Assembly (NCBI GenBank): GCA_003342895.1
Contig: PTFA01000055.1
Span: 4,781,877-4,845,876 of the forward strand
Length of the DNA stretch: 64,000 bases
Direction of reading: 5' to 3'
Source of the DNA: Casuarius casuarius
Taxonomy: Eukaryota > Chordata > Aves > Casuariiformes > Casuariidae
In this document: one piece after another, positions 11,655-22,760 of the stretch
Layout: the number at the start of each line of letters is the position of its first letter
Numbering within the stretch: the stretch's first letter is position 1
The notes under the pieces: model-generated
Seen by the model: the letters and a program-made list of their open reading frames with translations, nothing else
Databases searched by the model: none
Told to the model about the DNA's origin: nothing
Program-made: the position numbers and the translations under genes

Positions 11655-12470
11655 GCTTCATCTTAAAAACGCACAGACAGGGCCAGGACGCAAATCCACG
11701 TAGCTCGGTAACCTGCTTCCCATGGTGGCCAAGGCCACGGCTGCCCTTGCAGGAGCCAGGCTGGCACGTCCCGCCGGCTCCCTGCAGCGCTGGGTTAGGG
11801 GCCACGCCGCAGCACGCGGGGAGCCTGCCCGCTTCTGCTGCCCCAGCAAGCAACAGCCCAGGGCACAGGGGGATCTGTGTACACCATAAATGCCACCAGC
11901 TGGCTCTGGTGCTGGGCGATGGGGAGGGAAGGGGTAGCTGGGGGAGAGGAGTGCCCACGCATCGGCTGCCTCTGCTGCTGTCCCAGCCAGAGGGTCCAGG
12001 CCAGGCTGGGGCGGGCTGAGGAAGCGGGCACCCGTGCAGCTGACGGTCTTCTTGTGGTTTGGCTCTTGCGCCCCGGGTCGCACCCTGTGTGCAGACCCTG
12101 CTTCGCGTGGCCCTCTCTGCAGCCCTGCCCACCGCTCTGCTGCCCCAGCCAAGCACCGGCCTTTCCCTCAAGAGACGCCGCGCGGCAGCCGTCTTCCTGC
12201 CCACCCGGCAGCTTCGTGCTTTCTGCTTGAATCTGAATCCCCAGGGGACTGAATCCTTCACCCCAGGGGTGAAGCTGGCTGTTATTCAGGTTTAAATGGC
12301 AGGACAGATCTTTTCAACTTGGATTGGAGATGGCAGCGGCAGCAAGGAGACTTGTAGGACGTAACTTTGCTTGGGGGCAGCTTGAAGCTCACCTTTGTGC
12401 TTGCCTGGTCCTGCCAGCTGCGGGGAGAGCCCGGCCTGGCGCGAGGCAGGGAGACTGGAGACAGCAGACA
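11655..12470. other. CpG-rich, GC-rich island
   Basis: The DNA jumps from AT-rich flanks to roughly 65% GC with about 35 CpG in the 560 bp from 11665 to 12225 by eye, which is close to usual CpG-island limits. Frames are open on both strands at once (for example 11620-12261 minus, 213 codons, and 11877-12230 plus), with Pro/Ala/Gly/Arg/Ser-rich products and no domains. That is the signature of stop-poor GC-rich DNA rather than of coding. The island could be the promoter or first exon of an unannotated or non-coding transcript, or simply one of the small GC patches scattered in bird DNA. Confidence 0.55.
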
Positions 12471-15050
12471 GCAGATCCTGTCCTTTGTTCTCTGTCTTGC
12501 AAGATGGCCTAATGCCAACTCTTAATTATGTTTCAGCATTTTCCCTTTTAATGTTAACGTCAGTGTTAATTAAAGAAAGCCAATGCCACTCGATTTATCT
12601 AGGCCAAGATGGCCAGTCATTCCAGAGGTAAATAGGTACAACCATTTTCATTTTAGTGGATTTGCATTTACTTACACACTGTATTTATTTGGCCCTCTGC
12701 CTCTTAAAATTATGCTCTGAGGCCAGAAGAACATTTTGTTTAGCAAATTACCTTTGAGTCACCCTTTTTTTTTTGAAAGGCCAGGCATACAGGTACCTTT
12801 CTGGATTTCTCTGTCTTGGGATGCGGCATGAAATATTATGCTAAGTAATTTGATTCAGCAATTAAAAGCAAGGCATGAATTACACTAAACTATCATGGAG
12901 AGAAAATTAATACTCATAGCTATACTAGTACTGTAAATAAAATATCACAGGTGGTTATAAACCAATTTATGAGCCAAACCATCCCATAAAAATGTGAGAA
13001 CTTCCTAAACATGTTGACAATCACAGATCTGTATCAAAGGTCTGTAATGCCTGATTCTCAGAAAACCTGAGACCTTGCTTCATGGTTTAATCTGAAGTCA
13101 ATGGGAGTCCTATTATCAGAGGATCCTAGAACTACTGTGTCAGTAGATTGCATGAGTATTCATCTGTGTATGTCAGTCATGACTTTCTACCAGTTTTTAA
13201 AAGCCCCCTAAAATTTGGTGTTGTCTGGTATCAGTTAATATTCCCTATTGCTTTTGAGGGCAATGGTGAGAAGAAGGAACTTCTCAAGTTAGTAGGTTTG
13301 AGACCTCATTTCTGAAATTTTGACCCATGTTCACATCTGACAGCCTTTATGTCAATTCTGACATTCTCTGACGAAAGGCTGAAGAACAAATTAAAGGTGT
13401 TGCCCTGAATGATGCCAGAATTAAATTTCTTAATGGACTATAATACAACATGCTGAATTTTTTACTTAACCTCAGAACATCGTACAGAAGAGGCCAATAT
13501 CAGCCATCATGGACAGTCCCATGCTATCACAGACAGCCACATCATCTGATTCATTTCATTAACTCATAGTGCAGACAGTATAAGAACTGGCAAAATTTAC
13601 TGAAGGGTGGTGAATGAAGAGGTAATGAGGCCAAAATCATAGTTCACAAACAACTAACATCATTGTTAAAAAAACATCCAGATCTGGTCATCTCTTGGCT
13701 GATGAAAACTGAGTATATGTCACTGCTTCTAATATCTTAACAAACTCCTTCTTCAGCTAAAGAGGTAAAGGTCTCTTTCTGTAGCAGGAAGATGGAGGAC
13801 TTAGCCCTATTGTCACAAGAATTTCCATGTGTATAATGGAGTGGAAACAGGGTGGCCTTTATGGCCATGGACTTTGTCATACTATGCATGGGTCCAACAG
13901 GTTTAGCAAGAGTGATATGCTGATCTCCTAGCTATTTACTCATCACAGCCATAAAAGTGTGTTTCCAAGGTAGACAATAAGCCCTCATCTAGGAACGTTG
14001 TTTTGAGAGCCGTGAAATCAATGCCCCTGTGAAGCAACAAGGATTGATGAGATGGTGAATCCATGCTGCCTGGCCATTCTGGCAGAGTAGGTCAGATTAA
14101 TCTCTTGGGGAGTACCTTGTGGGCTATGCAATGTGGTTCAATGCACAGCTCAACACACACTACACATGACCAGCATGTGCTTCTCACTTGTGACTGAATG
14201 CATAATGAAGGTGTTCTTCACTGCATGTGTGCTGACCTACTACTAAACATGTGCTGACCACATAGCAAGGCCACTCTTACTTCAGATGATATGATGTCCC
14301 AATCAGGTGGCACTGGAGAGTCTGAAGGGACACGAAAAAGAAGGTGACTAGCAAAAGATAACCAAAACAAGTCATATGGTCCTTGTCATAGAGGGCTTTC
14401 CATAGGCCCTTCTGAAAAGACAACTGGATAAGTTGTTTCGGTGAGCTGAATCCAATCCAAAGATCATCAGCTAGATGCTCTTGGATAGGACGAGCAACTC
14501 TATACATTTTCAGTCTTAGTCCTTCTGATCTCCATTCAGAAGAGGTTTCTCAGACTGTTGTGTGAGCATCCTGTAGCACATGTTTCTCTTCAAGCCAGGC
14601 CCGAGCAGAATGGGAACATCTCAGGCCTCTGAAAAGCTTTCAGAGCAGTCACAGTAAGCAGACGGTCTGAGATTTCCACAGCTGGAATCATCGCAGCCTT
14701 TGGTTAACACATCTGTGGTCCTCGCCTACTAATATCACTCACTATCCCAGCGCTACAGCTGATGAGAAACATAATTTGATTTTACCCGAGTCAGGCACTG
14801 AACCCACTGTTTGTGATTCCTTTTCTTCCCCTGAGTTCTGCTTGCCACATCTGTCAGAGAACAACAGCATCCAGCACCGCAGCAAAGTTATTCTGTGTAT
14901 ATTCGCTATTGCCCCCTGTGAGAGCAGCAGGAGAGGGGCATAGGTGTGTGTGGCAGGTAAGGGAAGGAGTGCTCTGTTCCCTGCTGCGAGCGCCATACCA
15001 GCGTGCCTGCAGAGGCAAGTGACAGGCTCTGCTCTCTGCTACCCAGCACC
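12471..15050. other. AT-rich unique non-coding DNA
   Basis: No gene or clear repeat. 13048-13115 contains 'GAAGTCAATGGGAGTCC', a worn core of the sauropsid palindromic repeats described elsewhere in this annotation. The segment 12520-12630 (TTAATTAAAGAAAGCC and neighbours) is repeat-free and could be conserved. A CAG/GTAAGG donor-like site sits at 14954-14960. Otherwise nothing stands out. Confidence 0.5.
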
Positions 15051-15377
15051 ATGAACAGGGCAAAGAGAGGACATACTTTTCTCAGTGCCTTAGCTCAGGC
15101 ATGGGGAGACGAAGATGGTGGGAGAGGAAGAGACTTCTTTTGCTCAGAGCTCCAGCTCAGTGACACTGCAGAAGAGAGGGCAGGCACTCCAGTATTGAAC
15201 CCCATTGCCACTGGACAAGCCCAGTTCCCATGCACTGGGGTTGAAAACAGGGAGGCAGCCAGCCTTTTGGCAGCTGTCATCCCTATCCTTGCTGCACTCG
15301 TTTCATTTGTCCTCTCCGTCCTCCCCAAATGGTACTGGAGCAAGTACCCTGTCATGGCATCCTCATTACAATTGTGA
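15051..15377 (+). other. Candidate small ORF with one membrane segment (unproven)
   Basis: A 108-codon frame starts at an ATG in a good context (CACCATGA) that follows a pyrimidine-rich, acceptor-like 'CTCTGCTACCCAG'. The frame is open upstream to 15003, adding 16 codons from an earlier ATG. I do not recognise the protein. Residues 1-68 are polar, with an acidic/Gly/Arg patch at about 18-30. Residues about 70-91 form one clean hydrophobic helix (AASLLAAVIPILAALVSF then VLSVLP), followed by a basic-aromatic KWYWSK and a tail of about 10 residues. That layout would suit a tail-anchored or single-pass membrane microprotein. Against it: a 102-codon frame is open on the other strand over the same DNA, no relative is known to me, and one frame of this size is not rare in 64 kb. 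A consensus splice donor (CAG/GTAAGT) lies about 100 bp downstream at 15477-15483. Treat it as a hypothesis. Confidence 0.15.
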
Positions 15378-15809
15378 AACCCACTGTCAAGCAGATTTCC
15401 CACAACACACTTGTCCCTACTGCTCTATTGATCAACGGATGAGCATATACCAGCCCCTATTATCTGTGCATTTTCCCAGGTAAGTTTTCCTGTCCGTGGT
15501 TTTAGAGTATTCCTATGAAAATCCATATCTCTTCTCCACTGCTCCATCTCTTTTCGTTAAGCTAAACAAACCTGGATTCTGCAGCCTCTCGGTTGATTTA
15601 TTGAAGGTCCTATGGCAGGGGTTCAGCAGAGCTTATCTGCTTTTAACTGAGCAGTATGGAGTTTAGTCACTAAGTGAGTTTCCTCCTTTTTTGGCCATTA
15701 CATTACTGTTTTATTCCCATTGTTTGGCCCTTCCTTGCCCAGTAACATTTCCTCAACAGATGTGTATTGTACTTGTCCATAGGAAGAGTGATAGATAATT
15801 AATAGGAGA
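15378..15809. other. Non-coding stretch with a consensus splice-donor-like site
   Basis: No gene or repeat is recognised. At 15477-15485 the sequence CAG/GTAAGTTT is a perfect match to the U1-paired 5' splice site. It lies just past the 15051-15377 frame. An isolated perfect donor is expected several times in 64 kb by chance. Confidence 0.4.
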
Positions 15810-16020
15810 TGTTCTTGTGGACCAAGACACTCAGCTAGGCGACAAGTTGAAAGCGGGAGTGCACTCTGTCAGTAAGCTGCAGAGTGACTCAGTATCCCCA
15901 GCTATAAAACTGGGACAATAAGGTCCCCCTCCTGGAGGAAGTGCATTGAGAAGAGTTGAGGTAAATTCTGTGAGAATCCAGTGTTCTTCTAACTCATTAA
16001 AGTGAAGCAAGTACTTTGGA
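15810..16020 (+). mobile_element. MIR/CORE-SINE-like relic
   Basis: The blocks occur in the right order for a MIR or CORE-SINE type element in + orientation: a worn tRNA-derived and core part (about 15815-15885), then 'GACTCAGTATCCCCAGCTAT' followed by 'AAAACTGGGACAATAAGG' (family: CTCAGTTTCCCCATCTGTAAAATGGGGATAATA), then 'GAGAAGAGTTGAGG' (TTGTGAGGA), and finally 'CTCATTAAAGTGAAGCAAG' (family: attaatgtttgtaaagcg). Divergence is high, as expected for a repeat active early in amniotes. The 5' boundary is soft. The call rests on motif order only. Confidence 0.6.
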
Positions 16021-17076
16021 AAAAAAAAATCTGGGAGGAGAGCTGCCTTGATTTTCACAGGTTCACAGAACAGGAAGTATTTGTCACCCTGAATAAGCTG
16101 TGAAATGTATTTTTAACATGTTTAATTACAATTGGCATTCCTGCAGCACAGTCTAATGCTAGAGGTGGCCAGCCTCCTGAAAAGTGATCGTTACGACACT
16201 AGCAGTGTGGGAGCCCTGCGGGGGAAACTGTAAGCTGGTTTCCAGCTCTCTTTTATCATTAAATAATCTTTAAAAGCTAAGCTATCTGCTTCATTTTAAG
16301 TGGCTGAACATTAAGGATTTTCTTCAAAACAATACTAAAAGCGGGGATAACTTGGTTTTACAGTCAACCCTATTAGCCTTCTACTCAGTAATGATATGTA
16401 TGTCATTACCTTTGCTGTAAGATGGTTATTTCTGTCCACTTGTAATTATGAACAGCATATATATACATATACACACATACATACAAATGCTGCATGCTTT
16501 ATTCATGGTGAGAAGTGTTTCTGATCTTCTAAACCCTTAGAATTAGACACTGACAAAAATTGTAGCTCCTTTCCCTTTATGCAATAATAGCTGTGCACAC
16601 CCAGTAGGGAATTTTAGACTGTACTGGACTATTAAATTGTCACGGAAATAGGCCCTATTTGGATTCATCCCTGAATTCATTCTAGTATCTCCCTTCCGAC
16701 CCCACCAGGCAAACTGCTGAAATGTCCCTCACTTTATTCCCCACACTGCCCGCTTTCCTCACTAATCTGGTATTTCTCTTACTCCCACAGTAAAATATGA
16801 GTGACAACAGAAATGCAGAGCCGTGCAGCTGTGGTTATGGCATTACTTGCTTGGCTGAGAGCTGCTGCTGCACAGCTGGGAGATGACGCCACCCAGGCAT
16901 GGTGTTCCCATGTCTCGTGGCTGGGAGTGCGTGCACACTTTGAGGTGCTGTTGGGAGCAAAAGCCCTCCAGCCCTCTTGGCATCTCTGGTAAACCCACCT
17001 CTGCAATCAGGCAGAGATTCCTCACCATTTACAAAGGGATCATGTTTACCATTGTGAGCTAGCTCTGGGGCTGGAA

Positions 17077-17080
<4 letters not shown>
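16021..17080. other. Non-coding stretch, possible conserved DNA
   Basis: No gene is recognised. 16090-16340 is repeat-free and mixes AT-rich homeodomain-type words (TTTAATTACAATT) with a GC-rich centre, so it is a plausible but untested conserved non-coding element. An acceptor-like tract ends in CAG at 16788-16790 and is followed by a 29-codon Cys-rich frame at 16797-16886. Confidence 0.4.

Positions 17081-17123
<43 letters not shown>
17081..17123 (+). repeat. (TG)n microsatellite
   Basis: An uninterrupted TG dinucleotide repeat of about 43 bases (21 units). Alternating purine-pyrimidine DNA of this length can adopt the Z form and is usually variable in length. The minus-strand frames rich in His-Thr here are produced by the repeat and are not genes. 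Confidence 0.97.
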
Positions 17124-17125
<2 letters not shown>

Positions 17126-20100
17126 ATGCTTATGCACATGTACCAGTGTGTGTCAGGGTAACACTGATCATGGGTTAAGTAACCCTGCTGAGAGAGAGGT
17201 TTCATTAGTATGGCCCCATGCTGTCCCATGAGGGAGCCAGACAGCTTCCAGGTCCTGGAATAGTAGCGCTGCATGGCACTGCATTTATTGTATAAGCATA
17301 CCAGTAGGTATAGGGACAGGTCAGGTGTATCTGACACAGTGCTGCACTGTATGATAGAGCTGTGCCTTGTGCCATGATGTGCCAAAACATATGCAGGTGC
17401 TTGCTATGATGTAACTTGAAAACTCTTGGCTAGAGCTGCTCTGAGAGGGCATGCAGTGTGAGTGCAAGGAAGATGTTGGTAAGCACACCATTTTTTTCCA
17501 TTGGATTCTTCCAAATCTGACTGAAGAGCTAGGGAAATAGGTACTGAATCCATGGACAAACTGGCCATCTCCCCCTGGGCCAACCCTACCTTTCAGGAGG
17601 GTGACAAACCACCTGGTAGCTTGCTCCAAGTAAAAGATGTTTATGGACATCCTATTCCAATCACCCACAAGCCACAGGGAATTTTGCTCTCAAGCTGGAG
17701 TAATTCTTGGTGCCAAGAGAACCCACAAGGTCAGTCTAGCCCTCATTTTCATCTCATTACTTCTTGCCCAGATTCTGTGCTTTCTTTAGCAGGCTGTGTT
17801 ATGGACTTTCTTTCCCCTTCAAACAGACTTTTCCTCATTTCAGCTTTAGTAAGATTGTAAAGTATTAGAATTACTGAAGATCGGACCAGATTCCTAATTC
17901 TTTAACATCTATTAATCCACACTGTTTCTCAAAAGACCAGACAGTTTCTGAAAAGCTGCTGTGGATTTACAATAACATGACCACATCAGTGTCTTTCTAG
18001 CACCTCTACAGCAGTTTTTTTTAACATACTTGTTTTCTACAAAAATGCAGTGTGGTATTCAAATAAGGCCATGCCTCAAAGTTATAAGTTTGCCACTACA
18101 ATTAATTCATCTTGCACCATCCTCTGTCCTCATTACATTTTTATTATAAGAATTAATACATTTTGCCATTTGCTATTCTGGTTACAATCATGAAGAAGCT
18201 GTGAGAATGAATACATTTTGTACCACTTTGTCCTTGTTATAATTTTAAGATGTTCTCTAGAATGGATTAATTCAATGCCACTTTTCACTCTTTATCCTGA
18301 GATGGAAAATTAAAATAGTTATGAAACTGCAGCAGGCACTATTCTCTTGCTATTTTGTGATCAGTCTAGAGATTTTATCAAGAAGAAAAATAATAATAAA
18401 ATATTTAATTCAGCTTGAGAGAGAATGCAGAGGGAATGAGAAAATGGTGCAGATGACCCAGTCCTCGCTACTGTCTCAAGGTCATAAACTCATGTCCTGT
18501 TCAGATGCTATAATTATGAAGATATGGTAAGATAAAGATAAAGATAATTAATTCACTGTTTCCCAAGCAGAGTGAAAAAAACTATTTAAAAATTAACAGT
18601 AGCAATATTTAGAGTTCTGCCATCCAGCTTCCCCAGAAATGTTTGTCATTTTCTGTTCATCATGAAAACCTGAAATAAAAATAAAACAAAAGAAATAGAA
18701 TATAGTCAAAGAAGAGCACATCATATTAGTAACTGAGGTATACATAATCTATCATAAATGACAAGCAAGACAACGCCAATGCATTTGTCCTAGAATTTGA
18801 TCATATTCCTATTAAATCAGAAATAAACTTTCTATTGATTTTTATGGGTGTTGGACCAAACCTATGCTCATCATATGGAAACCAAGTTCAAAGCGGCTTG
18901 AGGGATTTTCCTGCACTGGATGAGTGATCTCTGCCAGACATTGATTGCAGCCATCTCTTTCCTGAGTACCGCACTCTTTTAGACTCATGAGTAGCACTGC
19001 CTCAGGTCCTGATGAAGACTTGCTCTTTTCTTGAATCAGTGCATTGAAATGGCTGAAGTTTAACAGAAGAATGGAGTTTAAAGGATTCCTAACAGATGAA
19101 ATGTGGTCTGCAGATCCCCTAATGGGTAGGAAAATGAGAGACTTCAGGGAAAACACACATTAGCATCATTAAAAAGCTGAGCTAGGATGTTGCACTTCTG
19201 CCATACTCTGCTTTCTCAGTAGCACTCCCAGTAAGATATACTAGGTAAAATATAAAATTAAGAAAAATTCCTTTTCAATAGGTCAGATGAACAGAGACTG
19301 AGAACACTGTAAAATGGGGCCTGATGTAACTTTCTTAGCAGCATAGAGCAGGAATAATTCAGCTAAAGTTATTCTAGGTGCATGACTGTGAAACCAGTAG
19401 TCCCCCCCTTAATACGACATAAGAAGGGAAAGATGTATTACATTACATTGTACATTAGCAGTCACTGCTATGTTGTTAGTGGGCATCTAGTTGTCTCCCT
19501 ATGTCTGCGGAGCTCTTCTCCATGTCCCACTCTCTTAATCTTTCTTAGATTGGAACTATATCCTCGCAGCACACACCTATTCAAAGCACGAGTTATTGCA
19601 TACTAAACCTAAACCTAAACCTTCATCTTTCTACTTTCCTGGGGCAGGGGGAAGTGATGAATAGTTGCTGAGTTGCTTCCAAGACAAAAGTGGACAAGAA
19701 ATCCAAGTTTTGGTGCTTCAGGCTTTGGAAATGAGCCTGTTCCCTCAAACCTCCAACTCAGATATGGATCACCTCAAAAGTAAGGGGAATTTGTTGCTGC
19801 CTGCAGGTGTTTTCTTTTGATCTGGAGTATTAAATAAGTGTGTGATCCTGACTCCCACTAGACATGCACTTATATCACAGCTGACATCTTTGGAGGCAGT
19901 CTATTATTGAACTAAAAATGAACTTCTTCTCACTTACTCGTCCAAGTGGCCCCTTTGCACCGAGTGAAAGACCTGTGTTAGGACAGACCGGAGAAGTGTC
20001 GCCTGCGGCTGCTGCTCTTCATCTCTCCTGTGGCTGGCTCAAGGCCTTTGCCGGGCCTGACACTCCATAAACTCTAAATTCATGTAAAAAAAATACTGAA

Positions 20101-20334
20101 AGGAACGTCCCTTTGCATGCAGATAGCAGCAAATTCTTTGTTTTTAACCTTTGAATCTATTAAAAAGAGTTATAAGGTTTCTAATGAGCGGCATTTACCA
20201 TTTTAAATTATTTCAGCCTGAAATTGCACCTGGTTTCCTGCTACACAATTTGAAAGATTTATAGGCCCAGATTCTCAGTGCTCTCCTAAGAAAAGGGAGG
20301 CCAAAGAGGGGAAGCTGCCAGGGAAAACGTAACT
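17124..20334. other. Non-coding stretch, no gene seen
   Basis: AT-rich DNA without recognised genes or clear repeats. 18527-18550 has three GATAA words in a row ('AAGATAAAGATAAAGATAAT'). 19600-19620 holds two and a half 'CCTAAA' units, too short to be telomeric. 20120-20260 is an AT-rich, repeat-free segment that might be conserved. Confidence 0.5.
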
Positions 20335-20830
20335 GTGCCTTTGCCTTTGTCAGGGCACTGCGGGCACCCCCGGCCCTCGCCGGCCCTTCCCACCCCGGGC
20401 CTCTCCCTCCAGCCCCGGCCCCATCTCGGCCCCAAGCCCAGCCTGCCCCACGGGGAGCCCCATGGCCCCCGGGCCCTGCTCCCTCGGGATGGAGGGACGG
20501 GCCCTGGTGGTCAGGCCCAGCCCTGCCCCATGGGGAGCCCCATGTCCCCGGGGCCCTACTGCCTTGGGTTGGGGAGACAGGACCTGGCAGCCAGGCCTGG
20601 ACCTGTCCATCGGGAGCCTCTGCTGACACTGGGGGGGGGCTGCTGGTGGGGCAGCAGTTTGGGGTGTGCTCTAGCACACACTGACCAGCAAACACCTCCC
20701 AGCCTGCGGGTGATGTGGGGCCGCTGGCCAGGGGCCGTGCTGGGAGGTTTCTGGGCAGCCCCTCCACCCCCAGGATGGGCTGCGCCCCCTGCGCTAGGCC
20801 TAGAGCCAAGTGTGGGCCAAAGGCTTGGCT
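20335..20830. other. GC-rich patch
   Basis: A sharp rise in GC within AT-rich DNA. Long frames are open on both strands (20213-20833 minus, 206 codons; 20335-20877 plus, 180 codons), both Pro/Gly/Ala-rich and without a domain. Part of the patch is an 80-bp tandem repeat whose period is not a multiple of three, which argues strongly against either frame being a selected protein. A G run of 9-10 bases lies at about 20631-20639. Confidence 0.6.
20440..20622 (+). repeat. 80-bp GC-rich tandem repeat, about 2.3 copies
   Basis: The landmark 'TGCCCCA.GGGGAGCCCCATG' begins at 20444 and again at 20524, and a worn third copy ('TGTCCATCGGGAGCCTC') begins at 20604, giving an exact 80-bp spacing. The units also share 'GGGCCCT.CT' and the 'CAGGCC' at the unit end. 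This is a small GC minisatellite within the GC-rich patch. Confidence 0.8.
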
Positions 20831-20929
20831 CAACAGGGCTTAATCATTGCCAAAGCGTGGAAAAAGGTTTTAAATGAGCAAATGTGCTCCATTTGATGTT
20901 GCATGTTTGCCGTGATGGAAATCTTAATT

Positions 20930-21010
20930 TTTCTTATTTTTTTCCTATAGATTCTCATAGAAGGCTATCTTGTGAAGAGCAGACCTGGCATGAAAATACA
21001 GGGGAAGTGA
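20930..21010 (+). other. Splice-acceptor-like tract and short open segment
   Basis: The tract 20930-20950 (CTTATTTTTTTCCTATAG) is a strong 3' splice-site match. It is followed by 19 codons in the phase starting at 20951, ending at a TGA at 21008-21010 (product begins ILIEGYLVKSRPGMK). This could be the last coding exon of an unseen gene or pure chance. No upstream exon is recognised. Confidence 0.15.
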
Positions 21011-22545
21011 TCCTGTGTGACCTTCAAGCGTAAATAACACTCTGACACCAGTCTGGTACCCCAGGGTGTCCCCTCTCACACAGCCCCCACAGCCGGGACA
21101 CCCTCAGGCCCATACGTGAGCCCGTGTAATGTACATCGCCCCCAGGCCCACATCCTCACTGCTTGGTCTTGCTGCATGCCTTCCTCACTGTATCTTATTC
21201 AGCCAATTCTTGAATTTGGTTTGTTTTTCTAATAAGTATTGATATTTAAAAATACATTTTAGAATTTGATGAAGGCTGCACTGATAGGAGATCTGAGAAA
21301 ATCAAATGTACCTCCAAATCCCTCATGAAGCTAATAAGGAGATACTAGGACAGATCTAAAGCTATGACACAAAGCAAGAAACCTGTGGTAGTTTAGTCAG
21401 TTACTTTAAAAACTTAATACAGCTTTGATCACTGGTCTATCATATAGATTTGTAGCTAGACAGAAAAGAGAAGTTCTACCTTGCTACAACAGCTATTATT
21501 TTGTTTATATAGCAGACTGGCTTTGGCTTGACACTGGCACTATTTTTATGTTAATACAGATAATTAAGATTGCTAAAGGAGAAAAAGTGCTTATTCACAT
21601 GTAGGCTAGACTGTTGTCTACATTAAGACTGTCGTCTACATTAAGTGCCAATTTTAATTGATTTTTCAAACCCAGAAGATTATTCAAACAGAAAAGCAGG
21701 TGTATTTTATAGACACATGGAAGAAGAAACTTCAGTGAGCATTTCTTATTTGTATATGGCATACATTTCATGTTACAGTTACCTATATCTTCAACAAATC
21801 CAGCATCTCTTCACTTCTTATCCTAGTCTGAAATTCTTGCCTATGATGAATCCTGGGAAATCAATTGGTTTAATTACAGAAGGCTGGTATGCTCACAATT
21901 AAATACTCTTTCGAGTCTCTGTATATTCTGTCTATACGTATTTTAATGAAGTTTTTGTTACTGACAGGAGCCTTCTCTGTCTTCAGCTTAAACTTTAGCA
22001 GACCCTTTGGGGATCTATAAAAAGAAGTGTTCCTGGAACATTAAAGCAGAGTTTTCACAAACCTTCTCTATCCCTCGTGCATCAAATCTACTTCCATCCG
22101 TCACACTGCATTAAATCATGCAAATACAGTCACGCGATGTGTTTGGCAAACTGGATCAATCACACTCCTAATCATTGCAAGGTGATAGAGTAGCCCAAGA
22201 TGTCTGAAAAGATGCCAAGCGCCTGAAAGAAACTGATTTTAAAGTGAGTGGTTTTTCATGTCTTTGAGAAGACCATCCTCCCCTTGCAGAGGGCTGCCTG
22301 GTGTATCCTCTGCTCGAATTTTGTTACAGGGCCTGTAATTAGCAACTAATAAAATCCCTTCCTCCCTTCTCCCCCCACCCCATCCCCAGCCTCCCTGTAG
22401 GCCAGCAGCAGGTGCTCCTATTTTCAGATGTATGTGAAATATCTGCCAAATCATTTGGCACATTTCAACTAGAAATGTGCCAAATTACCTGTCATAGCTA
22501 AACTGCCTTTTTAAAAGAAAGATAAATGCTCTCACTGCTCAATTT
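21011..22545. other. Non-coding stretch, no gene seen
   Basis: AT-rich DNA with no recognised gene. It contains an 18-bp tandem duplication at 21609-21644 ('GACTGTTGTCTACATTAA' and a one-base variant). Nothing else stands out. Confidence 0.5.
21609..21644 (+). repeat. 18-bp tandem duplication
   Basis: Two adjacent copies of 'GACTGTTGTCTACATTAA', differing at one base, with an 18-bp period. Confidence 0.7.
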
Positions 22546-22559
22546 GTGTGGAACAAGAG

Positions 22560-22760
22560 TGCCCTCCCGTGGACCTGGGCTGCTGGTGGGGCAGTCTCCC
22601 CATGCCGGTGTCCCCTGGGGCCACTGGCCACCCTGAGGCACCCCTTGGGGCCGGGGTGCCTGCTGGTGCCCACCCATCCTTGCTGCTATCCCGCCAGCTT
22701 CGCTCCTGACAAGCTGGAGGGGCTGCACCACATCCCCGTTGGCCACAAGCCTGTTGAACT
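22560..22760. other. GC-rich patch related in sequence to the 20.6 kb patch
   Basis: This is a second GC-rich patch 2 kb from the first. The word 'GGCTGCTGGTGGGGCAG' occurs here near 22578 and also near 20638. Both patches also share CCCCATG and GGGGCC-rich text. This hints at a duplicated or dispersed GC-rich sequence. Open frames on both strands are again domain-free. Confidence 0.4.

Noticed and set aside
11620..12261. 213-codon minus-strand ORF
   Set aside because: It lies in a GC-rich CpG island where frames are open on both strands. The product is Pro/Ala/Gly/Arg/Ser-rich without any domain.
16835..17385. His/Thr-rich minus-strand ORFs
   Set aside because: They are translations of the (TG)n microsatellite and its flanks.
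19600..19622. Telomere-like CCTAAA repeats
   Set aside because: There are only two and a half units, and the vertebrate telomere unit is TTAGGG/CCCTAA.
20213..20877. 206-codon minus and 180-codon plus ORFs
   Set aside because: Both cross an 80-bp tandem repeat in GC-rich DNA. The period is not a multiple of three and the two frames overlap on opposite strands, so stop-poor composition explains them.
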